In this document: one piece after another, positions 1-10,400 of the stretch | Numbering within the stretch: position 1 is the stretch's first letter | Layout: every line of letters starts with the position of its first letter | Made by a program: the position numbers and the translations under genes | Assembly: GCA_016946835.1 (NCBI GenBank) | Contig: JACVTC010000356.1 | Span: forward strand, 17,501-39,287 | Reading direction: 5' to 3' | From: Neocallimastix lanati (nom. inval.) | Taxonomy: Eukaryota; Neocallimastigomycota; Neocallimastigomycetes; Neocallimastigales; Neocallimastigaceae | Length of the DNA stretch: 21,787 nucleotides | Notes under the pieces: model-generated | Databases searched by the model: none | What the model saw: the letters and a program-made list of their open reading frames with translations, nothing else | Told to the model about the DNA's origin: nothing

Positions 1-32
<32 letters not shown>

Positions 33-227
33 TATAAAATTTGTGTAACTAAGTAAAAAAATTAAATAATTTTTCCAAAAAAAAAAATTAAAGTTTTATA
101 AATTTTATATTCCCTATAACAAAATAATAAGTTTAAATAAAAAAAATTATATGTTTAATATTTATTCTAAGGTTTCTTTTCATCTTATAATGTGTTTCAG
201 GCGCCCGGATTCTCCACCAAATTTTTA
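1..227 (-). mobile_element. Leader end of element A (rest lies outside window)
   Basis: AT-rich sequence starting with a run of T at the window edge and ending in a primer-binding site beside the LTR at 228. By analogy with elements 1 and 2, which have the same PBS-then-LTR order, this is the untranslated leader of a minus-strand LTR retrotransposon whose gag and pol lie left of the window. No coding sequence is visible in it. Confidence 0.65.
201..219 (-). other. Primer-binding site of element A
   Basis: The plus strand reads GCGCCCGGATTCTCCACCA, resembling a tRNA 3' end with CCA. It sits 8 nt from the LTR start at 228. On the element's coding strand it begins TGG, as expected of a PBS. It ends in CTCCACCA like the sites of elements 1 and 2 but differs further in, so the primer may be a different tRNA. 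I could not identify the tRNA. Confidence 0.7.
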
Positions 228-1403
228 TGATACGGGCTGGGGTTGAAACACTAAGATATTCAAAACAAAAAAAAAATAAATATTAACACATAACTATAAA
301 AATAAATTTGGAAACAAGAAAAAAAAAAATTAAATTTTAAAATATTCTTTATTTAAATTTAAAATTAAAATTATTTGTTCCCGTATTAAAAAGAAAGAAA
401 TTTATTCTTCTTTTTATACTTTTATTTTAATACATTTTATTTATTATTAATATATTCTTTATAAAAAAAAAACTATTATAACTATTTTATTTTAATTTTT
501 AACTATTATTTTAAATTATTTTTTAAAAAAAAAGATAACATTTATTAAATTAAAATATAAAAAATTAATTTGGAGCTTGTATCACGAAGGGCATTCCGGG
601 CGGTAGTTTCTTCTTGATATTGTTATTCAGAGAGAGAATTATACAGAATTGATATTTTCTGTATTTTAGATCATTTTTATTATTGGAATTCTTCTGTATT
701 TTAGTTCATTTTTATTTTAATAAAGATTTAATTTATTTTTAATTTTTGTTTTATTTTTAGTTTATTTCAAAGGTTTTAGAAAATATTATACAGAAACTTA
801 TAATTCTGTATTTTACATCAAATATTTATTGAAATAGGTTTTTATTATTCTTAATATAAAAATAAGAATTAATAATGATTTAAATATTATATAATTTTTA
901 ATAAGAATATTTAGTAATAATTTTTATTATATTTAATATTAATAAAATATTTAATAATTATTTTTATTAGATTTGATATTAATAAAAGATTTTAATAAGA
1001 ATATTTAATAATAATTTTTATTATATTTAATATTAATAAAAGAATTTTATAAGAATATTTAATAATTATTTTTATTAGATTTGATATTAATAAAAGATTT
1101 TAATAAGAATATTTAATAATAATTTTTATTATATTTGATATTAATAAAAGATTTTAATAAGAATATTTAATAATAATTTTTATTATTTTTAATATTAATA
1201 AAAGAATTTTATAAGAATATTTAATAATAATTTTTATTATATTTGATATTAATAAAAGATTTTTATTAGAATATTTAAAATAATTTTTATTATATTTGAT
1301 ATTAATAAAAGATTTTAATAAGAATATTTAATAATAATTTTATTTTATTATTATTAAGAGTATTTAATAGGAAATACAAGGTATTTAGTGACACCCCGTA
1401 TCA
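228..1403 (-). repeat. 5' LTR of element A
   Basis: The 1,176-bp repeat starts TGATACGGG and ends CCCGTATCA, a 9-bp perfect terminal inverted repeat. The same sequence recurs at 3195-6648 (LTR D), which fixes both ends. A PBS lies just to the left, so this is the right-hand (5') LTR of a minus-strand element. Its right third is a short AT minisatellite (about 895-1340). ATACAGAA/TTCTGTAT inverted repeats lie at 641-664 and 788-811. No coding capacity was seen. Confidence 0.8.
895..1340. repeat. AT minisatellite inside LTR A
   Basis: Imperfect tandem copies of a unit of about 40-55 bp built on AAGAATATTTAATAATAA, TTTTTATTATATTTGATA and TTAATAAAAGA segments. It is the short version of the array that fills most of LTR D. 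Confidence 0.85.
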
Positions 1404-1408
1404 ACAAT
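1404..1408. other. ACAAT junction after LTR A
   Basis: ACAAT follows directly on the LTR end CCCGTATCA. The same motif occurs at the other element junctions and is read as a target-site duplication. The partner copy on the far side of element A is outside the window. Confidence 0.5.
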
Positions 1409-2146
1409 AATAAGAAATTATTAATAACTTACTTTAGTTTATTAATAACTCTTTATCAAAGTTATAAATTTTAAGATAATTAAAATATATTTTATTATAA
1501 AACTTTTTAAAATTGATTTATTAGAAACAATGAAGTTATTTTAATACATAAATTTTATTTAATTTTTAAATATTAATTTTTTATTAAATTTTAAATTTAT
1601 AATATTAAATAAATACTTTTAAATTTAAATAAGATAAAATAAGTATTTATTGAACAAGTTTTGATAAACAAAAATGTTAACAAAAATGGTGTTCTTTTAA
1701 ATAAGAATTATTACATGTTTTTATAATTTTCGTTAAGATTAAACTATATAATTAACTATCTAATTTAATTACTATTTATATCTTTTAGAAATATTAAAAA
1801 AAAAAAAGTATTACTATTTTAATTCTATTTAAAGTCTTATTTTCTATTTTAAAAAAAAAGAATTAGTTTTAAGTCTTTAAAATAAAATAACTATTTACTA
1901 ATTATATCAAATAATAACAAATATTTATGTAATAAAATATATTTTACATAATAAAATTATTTAAATTTAATTTCTATATTAATTATTTAAATTTACATTG
2001 TTCTTTTATTAATCTTAAAATTTTATTTGAAAATACTAACTTTTTATAATAATTATTTATAATTTTATAGTTTAGTAAATTATTATTATAAATTATTAAT
2101 TTTAGTTTATTAATTAATTTTAAATTATAAATTTCATCTTTTATCA
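1409..2146. repeat. AT-rich segment, possible truncated LTR (B)
   Basis: This gene-free stretch of 738 bp lies between two ACAAT motifs. Its right end, CTTTTATCA, resembles LTR termini of this stack (CTTATCA, CTTTATCA), but its left end (AATAAGAAAT) lacks the TG start. It could be an old LTR that lost its left part or unrelated intergenic DNA. No ORF or RNA gene is visible. Confidence 0.35.
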
Positions 2147-2151
2147 ACAAT
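2147..2151. other. ACAAT junction left of LTR C
   Basis: ACAAT lies between a TTTATCA end and a TGTTATGG start. With 3190-3194 it forms a matching pair around the solo LTR at 2152-3190, consistent with a 5-bp target duplication. Confidence 0.5.
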
Positions 2152-3190
2152 TGTTATGGCTCGAGGAATTCAAAAAAAAAAAAAAAAATTATATAATATT
2201 AAAACACAAAAAAAAATTTTATTCTTTCACAATAATTTTTATTTATTTATTATATTTTTATTTTAATTTTTATTTTATTTTTATTATTATTTTTATTTAT
2301 TTATTTTATTTTTATTTTATTTTTATTATTATTTTTATTTATTTATTTTATTTTTATTTTATTTTTATTATTATTTTTATTTATTTTTATTTATTTTTTT
2401 TTTTATTTATTTATTTTTATTATTTCTATTTTTTTTTTCTTTTTTTTTCTCTCCCCCCTAAAAAGGGGTTCCAAGGTAGTCAATTTATATCTTTTTGAAG
2501 ATATAAAAGTAGCAAAGCCTCTGGAAGTAGTTGAAGAGATGGAAAAACAATAGATTTTTAAATCTTATTGATTATTTCCTTATTGTAATAAATAGAAATT
2601 TTATTATTTCCTAATATTCAAATTATCCAAAATAAATCTATAATATAAAAGATGCATTATAGATAAGAATTAAACAAAAAAAAAGAGAAGCAGTATTACA
2701 ATAAAATTGAATACTTTAACTTAATTTTGATACTAATTTAATATGTAATCTTATATATTAATTTGAATGACATAATAGAAAATAAAATACATTTATTAAT
2801 ATATGAAAAATCTTTTACAATTTTAAATACAGAAAATTTTATTTTATTTATTTCTTTCATTTCAATTATTTATTAATTCGAAAGATAGAAATATTGATAA
2901 AGTTATTTAAGTTGTTTATATACAGGAATTATTCCTTATTTAGAAAAATAATACTAAAAGTAATTAGTACTATGTTATTGCTAAACTCTCATAAATTTAA
3001 TTTACCTTTATAAGGAATGAACATAAATTTAAATTAAATTTTATGTATAAACTTAAATTTTCAGATCAAATAATATAGTAAAATTATTAATGTAAAGAAT
3101 ACATAAATTTATTAATATTTTAAAAATCACCTTGACTATGTTAAAAGGTTTTTAATAAGAATCATCAATTTATTACTTCATTCTTTATCA
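2152..3190. repeat. Probable solo LTR (C)
   Basis: The segment begins TGTTATGG and ends CATTCTTTATCA, close to the element 2 LTR (TGTTAAGG...CATTCTTATCA) and similar at the start to the element 1 LTR (TGGTATGG). It is flanked by ACAAT on both sides. No PBS, polypurine tract or coding sequence adjoins it. I infer a solo LTR left by LTR-LTR recombination. It contains a T-rich tandem repeat and a CCCC/GGGG inverted repeat near 2453-2468. No second copy is in the window, so the ends rest on motif similarity only. Confidence 0.5.
2262..2450. repeat. T-rich tandem repeat and pyrimidine tract
   Basis: A 42-bp T/A unit is repeated nearly exactly at about 2273-2385 and runs into a long pyrimidine tract ending in C-runs. 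An apparent ORF across it (2151-2498) encodes only Phe/Ile/Tyr repeats and is a composition artefact. Confidence 0.8.
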
Positions 3191-3194
3191 CAAT
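3191..3194. other. (A)CAAT junction, left of LTR D
   Basis: CAAT precedes TGATACGGG and matches CAAT at 6649-6652 after the other end of LTR D, giving a 4-bp target duplication (5 bp if the shared A is counted). Confidence 0.6.
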
Positions 3195-6100
3195 TGATAC
3201 GGGCTGGGGTTGAAACACTAAGATATTCAAAACAAAAAAAAATAAATATTAACACATAACTATAAAAATAAATTTGGAAACAAGAAAAAAAAAAATTAAA
3301 TTTTAAAATATTCTTTATTTAAATTTAAAATTAAAATTATTTGTTCCCAGTATTAAAAAGAAAGAAATTTATTCTTCTTTTTATACTTTTATTTTAATAC
3401 ATTTTATTTATTATTAATATATTCTTTATAAAAAAAAAACTATTATAACTATTTTATTTTAATTTTTAACTATTATTTTAAATTATTTTTTAAAAAAAAA
3501 TAACATTTATTAAATTAAAATATAAAAAAATAATTTGGAGCTTGTATCACGAAGGGCATTCCGGGCGGTAGTTTCTTCTTGATATTGTTATTCAGAAAGA
3601 GAATTATACAAAATTGATATTTTCTGTATTTTAGATCATTTTTATTATTGGAATTCTTCTGTATTTTAGTTCATTTTTATTTTAATAAAGATTTAATTTA
3701 TTTTTAATTTTTGTTTTATTTTTAGTTTATTTCAAAGGTTTTAGAAAATATTATACAGAAACTTATAATTCTGTATTTTACATCAAATATTTATTGAAAT
3801 AGGTTTTTATTATTCTTAATATAAAAATAAGAATTAGTAATGATTTAAATATTATATAATTTTTAATAAGAATATTTAGTAATAATTTTTATTATATTTA
3901 ATATTAATAAAATATTTAATAATTATTTTTATTAGATTTGATATTAATAAAAGATTTTAATAAGAATATTTAATAATAATTTTTATTATATTTAATATTA
4001 ATAAAAGAATTTTATAAGAATATTTAATAATTTTTATTATATTTGATATTAATAAAAGATTTTTATTAGAATATTTAATAATAATTTTTATTATATTTGA
4101 TATTAATAAAAGAATTTTATAAGAATATTTAATAATAATTTTTATTATAAAAGATTTTAATAAGAATATTTAATAATAATTTTTATTAGATTTGATATTA
4201 ATAAAAGAATTTTATAAGAATATTTAATAATAATTTTTATTATAAAAGATTTTAATAAGAATATTTAATAATAATTTTTATTATATTTAATATTAATAAA
4301 AGATTTTTATTAGAATATTTAATAATAATTTTTATTATATTTAATATTAATAAAAGATTTTTATTAGAATATTTAATAATTTTTATTATATTTGATATTA
4401 ATAAAAGATTTTTATTAGAATATTTAATAATAATTTTTATTATATTTGATATTAATAAAAGAATTTTATAAGAATATTTAATAATAATTTTTATTATAAA
4501 AGATTTTAATAAGAATATTTAATAATAATTTTTATTAGATTTGATATTAATAAAAGAATTTTATAAGAATATTTAATAATAATTTTTATTATAAAAGATT
4601 TTAATAAGAATATTTAATAATAATTTTTATTATATTTAATATTAATAAAAGATTTTTATTAGAATATTTAATAATAATTTTTATTATATTTAATATTAAT
4701 AAAAGATTTTTATTAGAATATTTAATAATTTTTATTATATTTGATATTAATAAAAGATTTTTATTAGAATATTTAATAATAATTTTTATTATATTTGATA
4801 TTAATAAAAGAATTTTATAAGAATATTTAATAATAATTTTTATTATATTTGATATTAATAAAAGAATTTTATAAGAATATTTAATAATAATTTTTATTAT
4901 AAAAGATTTTAATAAGAATATTTAATAATAATTTTTATTATAAAAGATTTTAATAAGAATATTTAATAATAATTTTTATTATATTTAATATTAATAAAAG
5001 AATTTTATAAGAATATTTAATAATAATTTTTATTATAAAAGATTTTAATAAGAATATTTAATAATAATTTTTATTAGATTTGATATTAATAAAAGAATTT
5101 TATAAGAATATTTAATAATAATTTTTATTATAAAAGATTTTAATAAGAATATTTAATAATAATTTTTATTATATTTAATATTAATAAAAGATTTTTATTA
5201 GAATATTTAATAATAATTTTTATTATATTTAATATTAATAAAAGATTTTTATTAGAATATTTAATAATTTTTATTATATTTGATATTAATAAAAGATTTT
5301 AATAAGAATATTTAATAATAATTTTTATTATATTTAATATTAATAAAAGAATTTAATAATAATATTTAATAATAATTTTTATTATAAAAGATTTTAATAA
5401 GAATATTTAATAATAATTTTTATTATAAAAGATTTTAATAAGAATATTTAATAATAATTTTTATTATAAAAGATTTTAATAAGAATATTTAATAATAATT
5501 TTTATTATAAAAGATTTTAATAAGAATATTTAATAATAATTTTTATTATATTTAATATTAATAAAAGAATTTTATAAGAATATTTAATAATAATTTTTAT
5601 TATAAAAGATTTTAATAAGAATATTTAATAATAATTTTTATTAGATTTGATATTAATAAAAGAATTTTATAAGAATATTTAATAATAATTTTTATTATAA
5701 AAGATTTTAATAAGAATATTTAATAATAATTTTTATTAGATTTGATATTAATAAAAGAATTTTATAAGAATATTTAATAATAATTTTTATTATAAAAGAT
5801 TTTAATAAGAATATTTAATAATAATTTTTATTATATTTGATATTAATAAAAGATTTTAATAAGAATATTTAATAATAATTTTTATTAGATTTGATATTAA
5901 TAAAAGAATTTTATAAGAATATTTAATAATAATTTTTATTATAAAAGATTTTAATAAGAATATTTAATAATAATTTTTATTATATTTAATATTAATAAAA
6001 GAATTTTATAAGAATATTTAATAATAATTTTTATTATAAAAGATTTTAATAAGAATATTTAATAATAATTTTTATTATATTTAATATTAATAAAAGATTT

Positions 6101-6648
6101 TTATAAGAATATTTAATAATAATTTTTATTATATTTAATATTAATAAAAGAATTTTATAAGAATATTTAATAATAATTTTTATTATAAAAGATTTTAATA
6201 AGAATATTTAATAATAATTTTTATTAGATTTGATATTAATAAAAGAATTTTATAAGAATATTTAATAATAATTTTTATTATAAAAGATTTTAATAAGAAT
6301 ATTTAATAATAATTTTTATTATATTTAATATTAATAAAAGATTTTTATAAGAATATTTAATAATAATTTTTATTATATTTAATATTAATAAAAGAATTTT
6401 ATAAGAATATTTAATAATAATTTTTATTATATTTAATATTAATAAAGGAAATTTATAAGAATATTTAATAATAATTTTTATTATATTTAATATTAATAAA
6501 AGAAATTTATAAGAATATTTAATAATAATTTTTATTATATTTGATATTAATAAAAGATTTTAATAAGAATATTTAATAATAATTTTATTTTATTATTATT
6601 AAGAGTATTTAATAGGAAATACAAGGTATTTAGTGACACCCCGTATCA
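3195..6648. repeat. Solo LTR D, minisatellite-expanded copy of LTR A
   Basis: The 3,454-bp copy has the same termini as LTR A, TGATACGGG...CCCGTATCA, and is flanked by CAAT duplications. The first 650 bp or so and the last 60 bp match LTR A with only scattered differences. The size difference comes from the internal minisatellite, which grew from about 0.45 kb to about 2.7 kb. There is no PBS or coding region on either side, so it is a solo LTR. It carries no gene. Confidence 0.8.
3861..6590. repeat. Minisatellite array with higher-order repeats
   Basis: Roughly 55-60 head-to-tail units of two main lengths. The short unit (about 41 bp) runs from TTATTATAAAAGATTTTAAT onward; the long unit (about 54 bp) carries an extra TATTTGATATTAAT-type segment. 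Unit order is itself repeated: the landmark TATTTAATAATTTTTATTAT recurs at 4021, 4370 and 4719, a 349-bp higher-order period. GC content is extremely low. There are no unique spacers, so this is not CRISPR-like. Confidence 0.9.
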
Positions 6649-6652
6649 CAAT
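6649..6652. other. CAAT junction between LTR D and element 1
   Basis: This CAAT serves both as the right flank of LTR D (matching 3191-3194) and the left flank of element 1 (matching 13662-13665). With the preceding A it reads ACAAT. Confidence 0.6.
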
Positions 6653-7437
6653 TGGTATGGTTCATATAATTTTAGGAATATAATAATAATTAACACAAAT
6701 AATAAAATTACAATAAAAAAAAAATAATTTGTTTTAAAATCAATGTTTATTTATTTAAATTTATAAAAGAAAAATAATAATATAATTATTTATTTAATAA
6801 AAGTAAGTTATTGATTATATTTTATTTCACTAAAAATTACATGTATTTATATTTTTTTATCAAATTAAAATTTGTAAAGCCTAACTATTTTTTTAATAAA
6901 CTAATTACTAATTATTTTTATAAATAAAACATTTAAATTGAAATTGAATTATTATTTTAGTTAATAATATTATTGTTATAAATAGTAGTTATATATTATT
7001 GAATTATTAATTATTTAATAATAGTTTAATACTAATATATATAAAATAAAAATAAAGAGATTATACAGAATATTTTATTGTGGTTTAGTTAAATTTAGTA
7101 ATTAAAAATAAATTTAAATTGATAACGAAAATTTTAATAACTAATTAAATAGATTTGATTATTTTCAATATAACATAATACAAAAGAAATATAATATTAA
7201 TATATTAAGTGGGCAAGGACAATATTGGCTAAAGATTTTTAATACATTATATAGAATCGGATCGATAATTCAAAAAGGAATTATAAGTTAATTGGTGATT
7301 TATTAACTTAAGATTTCTATTTAGTAATATTTGAAGAATATTGGAAAGTTCCAATTATATAGAATAGAATAATCTATAAGGTTAGAATAATTTATATTAT
7401 TCTAGCACAATTAGTATTATTTGTTCATTCTGTATTA
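6653..7437 (-). repeat. 3' LTR of element 1
   Basis: 785-bp copy of the repeat at 12877-13661. On the plus strand it starts TGGTATGG and ends CTGTATTA. The coding-strand ends are TA...CA rather than the usual TG...CA. It contains an ATACAGAAT motif near 7063 and an ATTCTGTAT at its right end. Confidence 0.9.
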
Positions 7438-7449
7438 AGATGCCCCCGC
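7438..7449 (-). promoter_or_regulatory. Polypurine-tract candidate of element 1
   Basis: On the coding strand GCGGGGGCATCT lies immediately before the 3' LTR. The G-run occupies the place of a plus-strand primer and recurs in element 2 (CGGGGCATCT). It is short, and pyrimidines separate it from the LTR, so it is atypical for a PPT. Confidence 0.5.
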
Positions 7450-7460
7450 TAAGACTCAAG

Positions 7461-10400
7461 CTAGGTAGAAGCTGAGTTAAACTTGACAATATTTTTCAAA
7501 TGAACATTACGATTCATTTGTATATTAGTAGCAGGATCAGCTAAAGTGACTGTATTGAATTGTTTCTTTACCACTTTCATAGGTCCAACAAAGTAAGGTT
7601 CTAATTTAGTTCGATTAAAGTTTCTTACTAGTACTAAATCACCTGGTTTTATTCTTTTAGCTTGATTCATACTGGTCTTTTCTTCTCTCCTAGTAGCCCA
7701 ATATTTCGAAGCATTTTTGATATTAGATGCGGCCTCCATTACCCATTGGTAGTGTGATACAAATTTTTCCAGTAGAATTTCGTCAGAAGACTTATTTATA
7801 CCCTTAGTTGGTCTGGCAGCAATGTCAAAAGGTTGTTGGTCCTCCCTTCCATAAACTAATTCAAAACTTGAATGGTTGGTGATTGAGTTTTTAGTAGTTC
7901 TTAAAGCCCAAAGTGCAGATGGTAAAATTTCATCCCATTCTTTGTGTTGTTGTTCTAGTAATCGTAATAATTTTCCAATTTCTTTATTACGATTCTCAAC
8001 TAAACCATTGCTTTCAGGATGATATGGAGTGATAAATTTAACATATACATCATATAAATCAAGGAAGATTTTTGTCATATCTGATGTAAATTGTGTTCCA
8101 TTATCAGTAGTGATAATTTGAGGTACACCGTGTCGAGCAAATACATTAATTAAAAATTTTATCACATCCTGAGAAGTAACATTTTCAGTGGGCTCTGCCT
8201 CAACCCATTTAGTAAAATAATCAACCACAACGATTATATATTGATTATTATTTCTGGTTTTACTTAGAGGTCCTATAATGTCCAATCCTAAGTGTGTAAA
8301 TGGTCCTTCCACTTCAGTTGGTTTATCTTCTGTTGGTTCAGGGTATGGTTGAGATTTATTTAATTGACATTTTTCACATTTACCTATAATTCGCTTAATG
8401 TCATTAACCATATTGTTCCAATAGTAGCTCTTTTTCAAACGTTGGTATGTCTTGTAATAGCCTTCGTGTCCTATACTGTGTGCTTGAAAAATTAATTGAA
8501 GTTTTTCTTTTGTATCTGTAACTAATTTTCTATAATTATTGCCATCAACAAAGTAGTCCACACCATCAATTGTCGTAAATTTTTCTTCAATAAATTCCTT
8601 AATGGTTCTTGAAAGCAGGTTTTCATCTTGTTCCTTGATAATTTGTGTTGTTAAGACAACTTTTTCTTTTTCATTTTTCATTCTTGATAAAGCATCTGCG
8701 ACAACATTATTCTTTCCAGTTTCATATCGTAAATCAATTCCTAACATACTGACAGTCAAACACCATCTAGTATGACGAGAATTTTGTGGTTCCTTACTTT
8801 TAAGTAATCCGATTAATGGTCTATGATCTGTATATACTATAGTTTGCTTAGGATTTCCCATAATATAAGATTTTAATTTATTAATAAAGTAAATTAGAGC
8901 AGCACCTTCTAGATCCGTAATTCCATAATTCTTTTCCGATTTAGATAAACTTCTACTAATATAATGAACCGGATGCTCCTTTCCAGTTTCATCATCCTTT
9001 TGTAAAAGCACACCGCCTATTCCATCATAGGAAGCATCTGTTCTTATAATAAATTCTCTATCAAATCTAGGAAATCTTAATATTGGGGCATTGATTAATC
9101 TTTCCTTAAGAATTTTAAAACTTTCTTCTTGTTCCTTTTTCCATTCAAACTTAATACCTTTTCTTAATAGAGTGCAGAGAGGAGCAGTAACTTTTGCAAA
9201 GTCCTTAATAAAATTTCTATAATATCCAATGGCTCCTAAAAATGATCGAAGTTCATGAATGTTAGAGGGAGCCTTCCATTCTTTAATAGCTTCAACTTTG
9301 TTTTCCAATGGACTTAAACCTTCTGAGGATACTTTATGTCCAAGTACTTCTACTTCAGTTTGCATGAAAGAACACTTTTCGATATTGATTTTTAACTTAT
9401 GTTCCTTGAATATTTCTAAGACTTGTTTAAGATGTTCTAGGTGTTCTTCTTCAGTTCTTGAGTAGATTAAAATATCATCGATAAAGTTATAGACGCATTT
9501 TCCTATTAAGGGAAATAGTATACGGTTCATTTCTCTTTGGAATGTAGCTGGAGCACCTGTTAAACCGAAGGGCATTACCTTGAATTGGTAGTTTCCGAAC
9601 TTAGTTGTAAAGGTAGTGATTTCAACACTATCATCATCCATTAATATTTGATGATAACCGGAATAAAGATCTAATGTTGAGAAGATTTTTGCTCCATCTA
9701 AGCTATCAAAAATTTCCTCAATATTTGGTAAAGAATAAGAATCCTTCTTAGTTGCTTCATTTACTTTCCTATAGTCAATACACAGGCGCCATCTACCGTT
9801 CTTTTTAGGCATAAGTACTACTGGTGATGACCATTCTGAACATGAAGGTTCAATTAATCGTTTATATATGAGTTTGGTTAATTCTTCTTTTAAGATATCT
9901 GTTTTTAATTTACTAAGTCGATAAAATTTTTGTTTAATAGGTTTAACTCCTTCCTTAAGAATAATTTTGTGTGGTGATAAATCTGAAGGTGTTAATTCTT
10001 CAGAAGAAGTTGCAATTATATCAATATATTCTTCAAGTAATTTAGTAATAGCTTCTCTATAATTTGAATTAATTGTACTTTGAAAAACTGTGTCATATAT
10101 ATATTTTATGGGTGGTAATCCTTCAATCGTTTTCAATTGTTGCTTAGCTTCTTGGTGATTCAATGCTTTGATTACACATAATAATTTTTCTTCGTCATCA
10201 TATTCATTATTAATAGGTGCAATTTCTTCAATTAAACCTTGATCATTAAATCGACAAAGACTATATCTAATTGGATGTATAAATAACTGGTTATCAATTT
10301 GAGTTTTGAGGTTGATTAATATATCATAGAATGGATCCTCCTTGTCTATAATTCTACACGTAACAAGTAGTTCTAGTTCATTAATTTTTACGGGAACTTT

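Noticed and set aside
2151-2498. 115-residue open frame on the plus strand
   Set aside because: Composed of Phe/Ile/Tyr repeats from a T-rich tandem repeat; no protein features.
3861-6590. CRISPR array or centromeric satellite
   Set aside because: Units are head-to-tail without unique spacers, and both ends lie inside an LTR that also exists in a short form.
228-6648. A and D as DNA transposons with terminal inverted repeats
   Set aside because: The inverted ends are short, and a primer-binding site adjoins copy A, as in an LTR retrotransposon.
9259-9465. Short plus-strand frame opposite pol
   Set aside because: Antisense shadow of the RT coding region; no start context or homology.
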